Counted from the stretch's first letter, positions 18,949 to 28,358 are shown. The stretch is 57,500 nt of DNA from Symbiodinium natans (GCA_905221605.1 CAJNDS010002116.1:326741-384240); one strand, 5' to 3'. Notes: generated from the sequence alone by a model not told the origin. Program-made: numbers and translations.

Positions 18949-19689
18949 TTATTTTCTGAATATTTCTTTTCTATACAAATCTTTGAGTTCTTTCAGATAT
19001 TGTTTTTTCATTTCTTTATCTCCCGCTGACCTGATCCAATTGTTATATATACTTTTATAGCTTCTGTAAGTTTTAGTATTTATAGTATTTCTGTTGTTCG
19101 CTTCTTCGAATACTTCTCTCAATTTTTGAATACCTATTTTGCTTGGAATGATTAATGTAGGTGATGCCATATCCTGCTCTTCTGTTGTTCCTTCCTTCAA
19201 ATTTGTTTTTCTTGTTAAACGGGTTCGTGGGCGTTCATTTTGTGGTGGTTGTGGAGGTGGCGCGTTTCCGCTTGAACTTGACGAACCGCCTTCTTGAAAA
19301 TTTGGCTGTGGTGGTGGCGGTGTTTTCGGTGATGGTCTGGGTCTTGCTTTTGTTCTCGGCTCTGTTGGTCGCTGTGGTATTGGACGTGGTATTGGTGGTA
19401 ATTCTGCTAGCGTAGGTTGGCTTGATGATGCAATCGGCAAAGGTTGTTGTGTAGCACCGACGTTAGGTTGATGTGGTTGTAAAACTATTGAAGGTTGTAA
19501 ATATTCCATGTTTGGAATTGGCATTGGGTCATAAGTTGTAAATTGACCCGCGCGAGGATCTCCTGAAAAGTCTAATAGCTGTCTGGGGGGCGGGTTTATT
19601 CTCCTCATTAATGTCTCGCCTAATGCTTGCGCGGCTTCCTGTGTAAGTCCAGCGAACGCGGCAGAAGTAAAATCCATACCGGAAATCAT
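18949..19689 (-). CDS. Proline-rich virion-associated protein candidate
   Basis: 246 aa. N-terminus MISGMDFTSAAFAGLTQEAAQ is a small-residue-rich helix that could be membrane-active or a capsid-binding tail. The middle (~60-160) is Pro/Gln/Ser-rich and disordered (TPPPPQPNFQEGGSSSS). The C-terminal ~70 residues form a basic helical domain (KIGIQKLREVFEEANNRN, then YKSIYNNWIRSAGDKEMKKQ). The gene starts one base after the stop of 19691-20272, so the two are probably one transcript. The layout resembles accessory capsid proteins of PLVs, but I recognise no family. Confidence 0.75.
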   Translation of the reverse strand: MISGMDFTSAAFAGLTQEAAQALGETLMRRINPPPRQLLDFSGDPRAGQFTTYDPMPIPNMEYLQPSIVLQPHQPNVGATQQPLPIASSSQPTLAELPPIPRPIPQRPTEPRTKARPRPSPKTPPPPQPNFQEGGSSSSSGNAPPPQPPQNERPRTRLTRKTNLKEGTTEEQDMASPTLIIPSKIGIQKLREVFEEANNRNTINTKTYRSYKSIYNNWIRSAGDKEMKKQYLKELKDLYRKEIFRK

Positions 19690-19690
19690 A

Positions 19691-20272
19691 TTACCCGCAA
19701 CATTGCCCCCTACGTAATGCCCCGCTTCCTAAACTTAATGCCCCGCTTCCTAAACTCCGAAGAATGCCCGAACCGCCTTCTTCCTCTCTTTCTAACTGTT
19801 GTTGGTGCGCTTGATTGATTGCTTGTTGGTTGCCTTGATGTGCGGTTGCTACGTTTCCTAATGTTTCATCGATTTGAAACAATTGTTGCTCGGGGGGTGT
19901 GCCGAATTCTTCAATAAAAGACATATTGTCGGTGTCCGTTGCAATACGAAACATTTCTGGCGATCTGGGTTGTTCTGGTTCTGGGCGATCGTGCTCTGTA
20001 AATAATGCTCTATGTGTAAAATTGTTATCGCTAGCGTATTCGCGTAGCATATGATCCCTAACAATTCTTTCGGCAATTTGTTTTTCTTGAACTTTTAATT
20101 TGTCCAAATGATCTTTTCCATCAAAACGAGTTCCTTTGTTGCTTTGTTTATAAAATACAGCATCTCTATTAGGAAAGGGTTTTAACGCTTCTTCATCGTC
20201 ATTAACCAGCTCCAAAATATCTTCATATCTAGATCTTCTGTGAAATTGTATACCAGCGTTTTTAACTACCAT
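19691..20272 (-). CDS. Conserved-type PLV protein, unknown function
   Basis: 193 aa. Residues ~1-75 are charged with a motif NRDAVFYKQSNKGTRFDGKD, followed by a helix rich in Lys/Glu/Arg, a Gln-rich segment near 145-165, and a Gly/Ser/Leu tail in which LGSGAL is duplicated (a tandem 22-base repeat in the DNA near 19722-19752). The start follows a TATATA-type stretch. Its position in the minus-strand block next to the minor capsid gene suggests a virion or assembly role. This is inferred from context only. Confidence 0.7.
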   Translation of the reverse strand: MVVKNAGIQFHRRSRYEDILELVNDDEEALKPFPNRDAVFYKQSNKGTRFDGKDHLDKLKVQEKQIAERIVRDHMLREYASDNNFTHRALFTEHDRPEPEQPRSPEMFRIATDTDNMSFIEEFGTPPEQQLFQIDETLGNVATAHQGNQQAINQAHQQQLEREEEGGSGILRSLGSGALSLGSGALRRGQCCG

Positions 20273-20290
20273 TCTTTTTTATATATTGTT

Positions 20291-20632
20291 TTAGAAAATA
20301 GTCTCGCTTAACTCGCTTAATGTGTCATATCTTTTTCTGAGATGTTCCAGAGAAGTCTCGGGTATTCTTGGATTATGCATTTCCCCTTTCAATCTTGACA
20401 TCTCACTTTCATAATTTGCTTTCATCTGACCCTCTAACAATCTACGCTTAAACGCTATGTTTTTTTCTTTTGCCTCTCTCGCTTCCAGTTGCTTTTTCAA
20501 ATTCAGTAGATAATCAATATTTTGCTGTCGGTATACGAGATCTTCCGGCGAATTCACGACAGGATTATCTAATGATTTTTTCTTATGCATTTTTTTATTT
20601 TTCTGAAATTTGAACCTATTATATAGAACCAT
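20291..20632 (-). CDS. Small coiled-coil protein
   Basis: 113 aa, basic N-terminus (FKFQKNKKMHKKKS) then a long charged helix (QQNIDYLLNLKKQLEAREAK; HLRKRYDTLSELSETIF). The true start may be this one (after TATATACAA-like sequence) or the internal Met at residue 15. It sits between two probable virion genes with ~15-base gaps, so it is likely co-transcribed. Unknown function. Confidence 0.65.
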   Translation of the reverse strand: MVLYNRFKFQKNKKMHKKKSLDNPVVNSPEDLVYRQQNIDYLLNLKKQLEAREAKEKNIAFKRRLLEGQMKANYESEMSRLKGEMHNPRIPETSLEHLRKRYDTLSELSETIF

Positions 20633-20644
20633 TTGTATATATTA

Positions 20645-21196
20645 TTATTTAGATTTTTTACTTCTTGATTGAAACATGGCTTTGCACATATTATCAGATT
20701 TTTCCTGTCTTCTTCTCAAAATTTCGGCGTTCATTGATTTCATTTGTAGTTGCAATAATTGTTGTTGCGTTAAATTTGCATAAGGATTTGAAAATTGTTG
20801 CGGTTGCACTGGCGGAATTGCTTTTGTAACAGGCGGTTGTTGTTCTTGATATTGTGGCGGTGCCACTGAATTATTTTCATTATGTTCCGGTGCGAGAGGT
20901 TCAACGTTTATTTTTGCTTTGGTTCTAGGTGCTTGTCTTTTTACTGGTTTATCAATAATATTACTTGGTTTCTTTTCGCATTTTTCAGGATGAGTATATC
21001 TCAACGTTTTTATAGTCATCGTTTTTTTACAGTCCCTACATTCAGCAGGTTCTTTTACAACGTCACGAATTTTAACTCTTTTAGCTTCTTCCTTTTCCGG
21101 TTCAGGCATTGGTGTTTCGGTTTCAGGTTGCGCTTCGGTTGCTTCGTTTTCAGGTTCATCATTGACTGCTACAATTTCCGAGCTTTGATCGGTCAT
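20645..21196 (-). CDS. Zinc-binding Pro/Gln-rich protein (C2HC-type)
   Basis: 183 aa. N-terminal acidic region (EPENEATEAQPETETPMPEP), then a zinc-binding motif at ~54-73: CRDCKKTMTIKTLRYTHPEKC, i.e. CxxC...HxxxC. I associate this short motif (CxxCxKxMxxKTLxYxHxxxC) with small proteins recurrent in PLVs and large DNA viruses. Then a Lys/Pro-rich linker, a Gln/Pro-rich segment, and a C-terminal helix (YANLTQQQLLQLQMKSMNAE) ending in a basic tail. The start follows directly on a (TA)n tract. The role is unknown; a DNA- or capsid-associated protein is plausible. Confidence 0.75.
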   Translation of the reverse strand: MTDQSSEIVAVNDEPENEATEAQPETETPMPEPEKEEAKRVKIRDVVKEPAECRDCKKTMTIKTLRYTHPEKCEKKPSNIIDKPVKRQAPRTKAKINVEPLAPEHNENNSVAPPQYQEQQPPVTKAIPPVQPQQFSNPYANLTQQQLLQLQMKSMNAEILRRRQEKSDNMCKAMFQSRSKKSK

Positions 21197-21235
21197 ATAT
21201 ATATATATATTGTTCTATATATTTTCTATTACGTT

Positions 21236-22105
21236 TCATGTAGCATCGCTATTATGAAAGAGGAGACTAAAACTCAAATCGACGCCGTTGAAGTCGATAA
21301 GGTTGCCAGTTTCATCAGTTATTCTAAACGTTAGTCGTCTTATTGAACGACGCGAGACATTAACATAATCGTAATCTGTAACACCGTAGGGATCATTTAT
21401 AATACCTGCGAAGGAAGCATTGACAGGAACTTTTTTTACGATCGCGTTTGAAAAAGACGAAGGACTATGAAAATTATTATTTGACAGTTCCGGACACGAT
21501 ATGTATAGGTCTTGGTGATGGAGAAGCTTAATAAAACCGGTAGTCCATGGAGCCGACGAAGTGAAACTATCGCCTACCGTAACGTTAAAACTTAACACTT
21601 CATTTATAGAGTTTAAATTATTAAGATCTACACTGTTGGAAAACGAACCTGCAAAAGATGGAACGTCGGCATCAGTTAAGGGAATAAAAAGCACCTCTGT
21701 ATAATTTGAGGATACCGTCATCTTATTTGATATCGTGTTGTATGTGACGGTATAGGAATTTGACCGACCGCCACTATCAAAGAAAAAACTCAGTTGTGTC
21801 TGAATTGCATTTGCTAATTCCGGCGGTGAGTAATTTCCAACCGGTATTTCAATACGCCTATACGTTATGCCTTGTGGTGTAGCCGGTGCGATGATCTGAT
21901 GTCTAAAATATAGATTTTGATTATTTGAGTTTATTGAATACCACGTATTCGGAATGGCTAACTCGTGAACTTGCATAATAGTGCCATCGGGTATTTCAAA
22001 GGTTTCCCTTAATTCAATTTGAAAGTCGCTTATTCCACGACTGTTTGAAGTGCGGTATTTTGAATTTACATAAACTTTTTTATACGTCAATGGTCTGATA
22101 CTCAT
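21236..22105 (-). CDS. Minor capsid protein (penton-like jelly roll)
   Basis: 289 aa from MSIRPLTYKKVYVNSKYRTS; an in-frame upstream start at 22222 would add a hydrophobic segment overlapping the divergent lipase gene and its promoter, so 22105 is preferred. The protein is beta-rich, with the start region (VYVNSKYRTSNSRGISDFQI) and FEIPDGTIMQVHELAIPNTW typical of PLV/virophage minor capsid (penton) proteins with a single jelly-roll fold. It ends with a beta-strand-rich RLTFRITDETGNLIDFNGVD segment. Divergent from the lipase-like gene across a 53-base AT-rich promoter region and close to the MCP gene, as in many PLVs. Confidence 0.85.
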   Translation of the reverse strand: MSIRPLTYKKVYVNSKYRTSNSRGISDFQIELRETFEIPDGTIMQVHELAIPNTWYSINSNNQNLYFRHQIIAPATPQGITYRRIEIPVGNYSPPELANAIQTQLSFFFDSGGRSNSYTVTYNTISNKMTVSSNYTEVLFIPLTDADVPSFAGSFSNSVDLNNLNSINEVLSFNVTVGDSFTSSAPWTTGFIKLLHHQDLYISCPELSNNNFHSPSSFSNAIVKKVPVNASFAGIINDPYGVTDYDYVNVSRRSIRRLTFRITDETGNLIDFNGVDLSFSLLFHNSDAT

Positions 22106-22158
22106 AATATTGTCATATAATATAATTGATATAAATAATTTATAATCTTTTTTATATA
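22106..22158. promoter_or_regulatory. Bidirectional promoter region
   Basis: 53 AT-rich bases separate two divergent starts (22105 minus, 22159 plus). TATATAA-like motifs occur close to both starts (TCATATAATATA and TTTTATATA). Confidence 0.6.
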
Positions 22159-22701
22159 ATGTCAAAAATACAATCGCAACTAAATACGATGCTAGAAAGT
22201 AACGGCAAAATTTCAAATTCACAGGGTATTAAATATGCTTACGATCGTGATAATAAAATTTTTGTTAAAGGAAATAAAATGTATGTTGGAGGAACAACCA
22301 GCGCTGTTAATTGGTTAGAAAACTTAACAAAGCTCCCTTTTGGTGTATTAGGCGGTGTTCGTGATATGGAACGATACATTGAAGCGAAGCGAGTATTGCA
22401 GGATAACCCGCAAATAACGGAGTTGGTCGGACATAGTCAGGCAGGTCCAGTTGTTTTAACGCTTGCAAAAGATTTTCCAGATAGAAGTTTAAGAACGAGA
22501 ACATATAACAGCCCTACATTCAGTTTAGGTTTTAACCCTAACACGGAAGAACATAAAAGATTTAGAAAAGTTGGAGATTTGGTAAGTGCTTTCGATGGAG
22601 GTGCTATGAATGTATATACTGATAGTCTAAACCCTTTAAAACATCATGACATAAGCGCATTTGATGGAGTTAGTGAGACACTACCACCTGATGAAAAATG
22701 A
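22159..22701 (+). CDS. Lipase-like alpha/beta hydrolase
   Basis: 180 aa. Contains the nucleophile elbow ELVGHSQAGPV with the GxSxG pattern at residues 91-95 (Ser93), followed by a helix VVLTLAKDFPDR and a strand TRTYNSPTF. Downstream FRKVGDLVSAFDGGA (Asp140) and NPLKHHDISAF (His162/163) supply the expected acid and base in the right order for a class-3-type lipase. There is no signal peptide. It is shorter than cellular lipases but matches lipase-like genes seen in PLVs and large DNA viruses. It may act during entry or lysis by attacking membrane lipid; the substrate is unknown. Confidence 0.85.
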   Translation: MSKIQSQLNTMLESNGKISNSQGIKYAYDRDNKIFVKGNKMYVGGTTSAVNWLENLTKLPFGVLGGVRDMERYIEAKRVLQDNPQITELVGHSQAGPVVLTLAKDFPDRSLRTRTYNSPTFSLGFNPNTEEHKRFRKVGDLVSAFDGGAMNVYTDSLNPLKHHDISAFDGVSETLPPDEK

Positions 22702-22723
22702 TTTTCCTAAATAATATAATAGA

Positions 22724-22978
22724 ATGCTTAATAAGGTCAGGAAACCGAAGGAACAAACACGGGTAGGAAAAGCCCCCGAAAACGTCCAATTTAAAAACAA
22801 GCTTACGAAAAGCATCAACAATTCATCTTATGAAACTATTAGAGGAATTGTTGAAGCCGATGCAACGGCAGTATCACAACCGCAATTAGAAAAACCAATT
22901 TCAAAAAATATTAACAATTTAAATTCACATAAAAAATATACTAATATTAATAATAAAAATCTAATAAATAATATATAA
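22724..22978 (+). CDS. Small basic protein before the capsid gene
   Basis: 84 aa, Lys/Asn-rich (MLNKVRKPKEQTRVGKAPEN; the tail is Asn/Lys/Ile-only). It starts 22 bases after the lipase stop and ends 3 bases before the MCP start, so it lies in the same transcript unit. No domain is recognised. A DNA-condensing or assembly role is possible for a small basic protein in this place, but unproven. Confidence 0.6.
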   Translation: MLNKVRKPKEQTRVGKAPENVQFKNKLTKSINNSSYETIRGIVEADATAVSQPQLEKPISKNINNLNSHKKYTNINNKNLINNI

Positions 22979-22981
22979 GTT

Positions 22982-24448
22982 ATGGATTTAGTTATTGCTG
23001 AAACACAGGATAATATGATAAACTCGTTACAGTTCGGACTTCCCGAAAGTGCCGCGTATATCACCGATCGTAAGCAGGTTCATTTCCCTAGTGTATCCGG
23101 AAATATTTTTAGTTCAAATAATGGTAATAAATATATTAAATTTGTGATCACGGGAGAAGACAACAATTACATCGATATGTCCAGCATTTGCTTATTTTTT
23201 GATGTTGTGAATACATCAACTACAGCAGGAGAATATTTAAGACCATTAGGTGAAAGCCATGCCTTTTTTACTCGTTATAGATGCAACGCGGCAGGACAAC
23301 AAATTAACGACATCGATAATTATAATTTAGTATGTGAAGAAATGAAATCTTTTAAAAGTGAAGAAGTAAGAAATTTAGACGATATTCAGGAAGGATGTTT
23401 AACCCGATACGACAGCAGAATTAATAGACTTTATGCATTTGCAATTGAAGGACACGATGCCACCGCTACTACTGGTAGAAATGATAGAGGAATTGTTTTA
23501 CCAAAACTTACAAGAGCTAACACGACAGGAATTGAGCAAGGTAAATTCGTTCGGATGGGACATAAGCCATGTTGCGGGTTCGTTCAATCTGGGTATTATC
23601 CTCCTAGTCGATATTGTCCGTTAGAATTTATTTTTGAAATTTGTTCCGATGCACAAGAACCGGTAATCAATCCGGCTACGCCGGTAGCAGGAACGCAGGC
23701 TGAAGACGATGTTAATGGTTTATATTTTACCACACGAAACACTACAACTTCGTGGGCAATTCAAAATTGTATCCTTCGATGCGAAGTAATCACAGTCGAT
23801 AATTCCGTCAATAATAACGTGGTTTCGCATTTATTGAAAGGGGGTCGGCTTCGTATGGTTTATCCAGCCTATCACAGTTTTTCACAATCTTTCGCGGCAG
23901 GAAATACCGAAATCAATATGAATATTGTTAAGTCTTCAACACGATTATCACAAATGTTCTTTACCCTTTCCAATTCACAGATTGAAACTAATAACACAGC
24001 CGGAAATTTTGCCAAGAAGAAATGGACGTGGTTCTGGCATCCCATGGCGGCATCAATTGATAATTTAGAAGGTGTGATCGACAGCACCAAACAAATTTCA
24101 TATTATGTTCAGATCGCGAATAAAAAGTTCCCCGAACAAGCAATAGAAAGTTTAGCCGAAGCTATGTATTTCTTACGTCGTGCTGTTAATGTTATGTCTC
24201 CGTTTTATGACGGTTTTTCAATTGACATTTACAGATACGCTAACGATAAGTTTATTGGTGGAATAAATTTCGATAAGCAACCAGATATGAATTTCACAGG
24301 TTCCAACACAAAGATGGGTTCCTTATTGACTTTTAAATTGAAAGGGGCGAACAACACATTCGCATTAGGCGTAGAACAGGTATATGTTACGCTCGTTTCA
24401 GAACATGTTTTTGAGCTCTCCGAAAGTGCCAGCACTGTTCTCGATTAA
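22982..24448 (+). CDS. MCP: Major capsid protein (double jelly-roll)
   Basis: 488 aa, intact. N-terminal region LPESAAYITDRKQVHFPS followed by IFSSNNGNKYIKFVITGEDN and YIDMSSICLFFDV is the start pattern of PLV-type major capsid proteins. Later segments (GGRLRMVYPAYHSFSQSF; KKKWTWFWHPMAASIDN; TFKLKGANNTFALGVEQVYV) fit two beta-barrel domains. Length is normal for the family. It forms the trimeric hexons of an icosahedral capsid. It is preceded closely by two small genes and followed by a hairpin and the fibre gene. This gene, with the ATPase and minor capsid protein, shows that the element could form particles and is not only a transposon. Confidence 0.92.
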   Translation: MDLVIAETQDNMINSLQFGLPESAAYITDRKQVHFPSVSGNIFSSNNGNKYIKFVITGEDNNYIDMSSICLFFDVVNTSTTAGEYLRPLGESHAFFTRYRCNAAGQQINDIDNYNLVCEEMKSFKSEEVRNLDDIQEGCLTRYDSRINRLYAFAIEGHDATATTGRNDRGIVLPKLTRANTTGIEQGKFVRMGHKPCCGFVQSGYYPPSRYCPLEFIFEICSDAQEPVINPATPVAGTQAEDDVNGLYFTTRNTTTSWAIQNCILRCEVITVDNSVNNNVVSHLLKGGRLRMVYPAYHSFSQSFAAGNTEINMNIVKSSTRLSQMFFTLSNSQIETNNTAGNFAKKKWTWFWHPMAASIDNLEGVIDSTKQISYYVQIANKKFPEQAIESLAEAMYFLRRAVNVMSPFYDGFSIDIYRYANDKFIGGINFDKQPDMNFTGSNTKMGSLLTFKLKGANNTFALGVEQVYVTLVSEHVFELSESASTVLD

Positions 24449-24475
24449 ATTGAGATCTGACAAAAGAAATAAAAC

Positions 24476-24512
24476 ATTATTAAATTAAATAAAATCTACT
24501 TAATTTAATAAT
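24476..24512. terminator. Perfect palindrome between MCP and fibre genes
   Basis: Arms of 13 bases, ATTATTAAATTAA (24476-24488) and its complement (24500-24512), with an 11-base loop. The right arm overlaps the fibre start codon (24511). It could end the MCP transcript, or act on the fibre leader. Confidence 0.7.
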
Positions 24513-26851
24513 GGCTTCTATAAACAACTTAACCACGCTTTACGCGAACGAAATTTACAAAATTTTTTCAACAGGGGCAACTGAAATAAGCGATCAATAC
24601 GCTACCAAAACAGAAGTAGAAAACACTAACTCGGCTAATACTTCTAATATAGCAACAAATACAGCAGATATAGCAGTTTTAAACACGAAACAACTTCAAA
24701 ACTTCCAGAATATTAGTTCTTTAACTCATTTACTAAACACGGACTACCAAACAAACGCCACTTTAACGAGCACCTTTTACAATAAATCAGAAATTGACAC
24801 GACCTTTACTAATTACTATACACAAACACAAATTGATACGAATTTATCGACGAATTTTCAGACTAATACGCAACTAGCAACCAATTATTATAATAAAACC
24901 GAAGTAGATGGTTTAGTAGGTGCAGGCGGAGGCTACACCGATACGGAAATTGATAATTTATTAGCTTTAAGAGTTCCAATAAGTGATTTTACAAATAGAT
25001 TTAGTGCCAATCCTATTATTGATTGTAGCGCCCCGACCGTTATTCATAGTGGTTTAACGTTAAATAATTCAACAGTAAATATAAGTCCAGTAGCAGGTTT
25101 ATTATTCAGTAATCAAACAGGGGGTGGTGATAAAGTTTTAGCAGAGTTGAAGAACGCTACGAGTTATATAACTTTACAAGGCGATAAAATATTTTGTAAT
25201 AATACGTCAGATGATGCTATTAAACAATTAGATTTAACAAATAATAATGCAGGTTATAAAATGTCAGGAAAGATAGAAACTCCAACAGGTGGATTAGTTG
25301 TAGAAAATACAGCGGATGCTAATTTATCATTTACAGTTAGAAATACTGATAATTATATTACTTTTAATAATGATAGTATTGATTGTTATAATTCAGTTGG
25401 TGATACAGGAAGAATTTTAAATTTAAATAGTAACGCTAATCAATATGTTAAATCTCATTCTTTGTTAGTAGATACAGGAGCAAATACATTAACAGGCGGT
25501 TATACATTAGATGTTGTTGATAATGCTATTGTTAGACAAAATTTAAGAGTGGATGGTAATTTAGACTTATCAAATGATTTAAATTTTTATGGTGAAAATT
25601 ATAATATTTCTAATAATTCAGGACTTACATTTTATAAAGATACAACAGATGCATCTAACGTAATGTGTGTGAAAAACGCACAAGGGTATTTAAAAATTTA
25701 TTTCGTTTGGCATCAATGCTTATAACACAAGCAACGATAGTTCTTCATTGCTTTTATTGAATACAGCAAACGGCAATGGTGTTTATTGTTTAAGTTTAGG
25801 CATAGGAGTTATTCAAGGTTCAAATAAACTAAATGTATCGGGCGGCAATGCTAATTTTGGTGGAACTGCATCATTTCAAAGCACATCAACGTTTAACGGA
25901 GATATTTATGTCAATAATTCAGGTAGAATATTTCAAAGAGCAGACGCTAATAATTCATTGAATGTAATATCAACAGAAGAAATTAATTTTTCATTACAAT
26001 CAAATAGAACAACCGATCCTACTACTGGAACAATAGCATTACAATTGAACGACACTAACGGTATTACGATTAATAGAGCAGTTACAAATAATCTTACTTT
26101 TAATAGCATTGGTAATATCGTTGGTGAGGCAGATGTTATTAGTTGGGGGCGCTTTATGTTTCAGAACAGTAGCGAATTAAAAGAAGTGTTGGATGGACAA
26201 TATAAACTATTTGTTAGGAATGGTGATACATTAGGTGATATTAATTTAACAGTTGGATTAGAAGCATCGACACCTGAAATTAAATTAACAGACGGAAAAG
26301 TTACACTAGTCGGACAACTGGAAGTTACAAATACTGATGTTTCAGGACAACAAAGAGTATTAATTAACAATCCAGATAATGACGGATTGATTAGATTAAG
26401 TAATAATAATTTGTCAAGATTAGACGCAACCAATACAGGAGTTGATGTTTATGGTGTTTTTACCACAACAAGTAATGCAGACATTGGTGGAAATGTAACG
26501 TGTGTTGCTTTAACTGAAACATCAGACGCTAAATTGAAAGAGAACATTAAGGAAATAGACACGAAAGAATGTTACAAAGCGGTTAAATATATTAAACCGA
26601 AAACATATAATTTTATTAAGGATGAAGACAAGAAGAGCAACCTAGGTTTTATAGCAGATGATATTAAAAACGCTAAAATGCCTTCTGAATGGGACAACAT
26701 CATATATTATAACGAAGAAGGCGTAAAATTATTAGCATATAATAAAATGTCAGTTGTTCTTTGGGGTTGTGTGCAAGAAATGCAAAAGGAAATAACAAAT
26801 TTGAAATCAGAAATAACGAAATTAAAAAAGAAAGTTAAAGACGATGATTAA
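24511..26851 (+). CDS. Fibre/spike protein with S74 chaperone domain (one frameshift)
   Basis: Two consecutive frames, 24511-25725 (404 aa) and 25748-26851 (367 aa, starting without an ATG), form one gene broken by a one-base gain-type frame change near 25688-25745, where an AAAAA/TTT stretch lies. Residues 1-60 are a helical capsid-attachment-like region; then repeats of the (F/Y)YNK(S/T)E(I/V)D type, common in trimeric fibre shafts; then a long Asn/Thr/Ser-rich beta-repeat region. The C-terminus (second-frame residues ~259-355) starts SDAKLKENIKEI and ends in a coiled coil: a peptidase S74 intramolecular chaperone that trimerises fibres and then cuts itself off (Ser and Lys of SDxxLK conserved). 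Probable host-attachment fibre. The break is decay or sequence error. Confidence 0.85.
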
Positions 26852-26876
26852 AATATTTTTATCTAAATGTTAATAT

Positions 26877-27086
26877 ATGGGTTTGAAAACATCTAAAAAT
26901 ACTGCCACGGAAAATATGCAACAAATAAAGGAACTAGACATTAACGAGAAAACTAAAACTGATATTTTACTATTCAATACTTTGAAGGATTGTATAGAAA
27001 GGATTGAAAAATTAGAAGAAACGAAGAGCGATAAAATGGTATATAAATTACCTGCTATAAATTTGTGTAGTTATTCATTGATTTGA
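26877..27086 (+). CDS. Small protein, possible myristoylation site
   Basis: 69 aa beginning MGLKTSKN; Gly2 with Ser6 fits the N-myristoylation consensus. A helical middle (LFNTLKDCIERIEKLEETKS) could form a coiled coil. The start directly follows TTAATAT. It lies 25 bases after the fibre gene and before a strong palindrome at 27091-27130. Unknown function; a membrane- or capsid-associated accessory protein is possible. Confidence 0.6.
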   Translation: MGLKTSKNTATENMQQIKELDINEKTKTDILLFNTLKDCIERIEKLEETKSDKMVYKLPAINLCSYSLI

Positions 27087-27090
27087 TGAA

Positions 27091-27130
27091 ATTTCATAAA
27101 ATAATTTGGAATAATATTATTTTATGAAAT
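27091..27130. terminator. Perfect palindrome after 26877-27086
   Basis: Arms of 15 bases, ATTTCATAAAATAAT (27091-27105) and its complement (27116-27130), 10-base loop, starting five bases after the stop codon. Likely transcript-end hairpin. Confidence 0.75.
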
Positions 27131-28325
27131 ATATTTTTTTATGAATTTTAAACTGCTTTTGCACCTCTTTTTCTCTTCCTTTCTTACCTCACCCTTCCCG
27201 CGGACTTGCGCTAGATCTGGTAGAGTGAATGCGCCTCTCTCTCTCTTTTCCCCCTCTCGTCTCTTTTTTCTCTTTCAGTCGTGTTTTTTGTGGTTGTTGT
27301 TGAATTTTTGTTGCGTCGTAGCGGGTTGGTTCAAGGATGGCGCGTCTTTTTGTGTCTCCTGATAAGCCGGATGGCGACGACGCCCCCGTCGTGATCGCCA
27401 CTTATCTTATTTATTAGTTTTTGGTTTTTAACAAAATGATTTTTTACATTTGTGCTTTTTACCAAGGCAACAACGAGGGGGCTCTACAACGTGTCTCGGT
27501 TCAATATTAGTTAGTTGTTTAGTTTTTGTTATTGTTATTGTTGTTGTAAATATACGTTGTTTTTACATCCAAGGAATGGTGCAACAATCTCGTGTTCTTC
27601 AAAGAGTGGGCGAAAACATACGAGACGATGGAGATGAGGAAAATGTGGCACGAAGATGATAGGAGTGAGGAAATGAGGAAGATGGAAAAGGTGTTGAAAA
27701 AAAAGAAAAAGGAGGAGGAGGAAAGGACAAGGGAGGCGCCACAGCCAAAAACCCCACCACTTCCACATCCACTACCACCTACACACCCACCACCACAACA
27801 TCTACTTACAACAACACCAAAGGCGCTACCCAAGAAGACACCCGAGCAAAAAGCAAGACCACAGCCCAAAGGGACGCCGGCTGTAAAGGCAATGCCAAAA
27901 TATGTTCCACCACAACCACCACGACCACGCACCACCACAACCACAACCACCACCACCACCATAAAAACCACCACAACCACCCGACCCACCAACAGCGTTC
28001 CGCTGGGTGTGATCCGACACATCGTATCTAATCTAAATTTTAGATTTTTTTGTGGGTTAGTAAGTTCTTTTGTTTTCTGTTTAGTAAGTTTTTTGTATGT
28101 TTATACAAACCAAGGAGAAGAAGAAGGCGACGGAGGCAAAAGAAGACGAAGTGAAAAAGCAACTCGTGTCAATTCGTATTTTTTATACAAAACAAAACCC
28201 TAAAAACCCCCTAAACCCTAAACCATCCAAGGCGAAGTGCCTGACGCCAGCACCGCGGATCTCTTTCAGGACAGATGGGTGAAAAAGAGAAGGAGTGGAA
28301 TAATAAATAATAAAATAATTTGAAA
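27131..28325 (+). other. Intron-rich or low-complexity segment, gene model unresolved
   Basis: Five GC-richer blocks each follow a T-rich tract ending in AAG/CAG: a block from 27336 (MARLFVSPDKPDGDDAPVVI in frame from 27337), 27466 (ATTRGLYNVSRFNI), 27573 (EWCNNLVFFKEWAKTYETME running into a Lys/Glu then Pro/Thr-rich frame to ~28000), 28112 (EKKKATEAKEDEVKKQ) and 28224. Four of them begin after CCAAGG-like junctions. The longest single frame, 27592-28203, is Pro/Thr/Lys low-complexity with a (CCA/ACC)n microsatellite. The pattern suggests a spliced eukaryotic-type gene carried by the virus, but donors are unclear and no homologue is recognised. Confidence 0.35.
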
Positions 28326-28358
28326 TAAATTTTATGAATAAATTTTATGAATAAGGGT

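Noticed and set aside
27519-28022. 167-aa minus-strand frame rich in Gly/Val/Cys
   Set aside because: It is the antisense of the CCA/ACC microsatellite and Pro/Thr-rich stretch; composition comes from the repeat.
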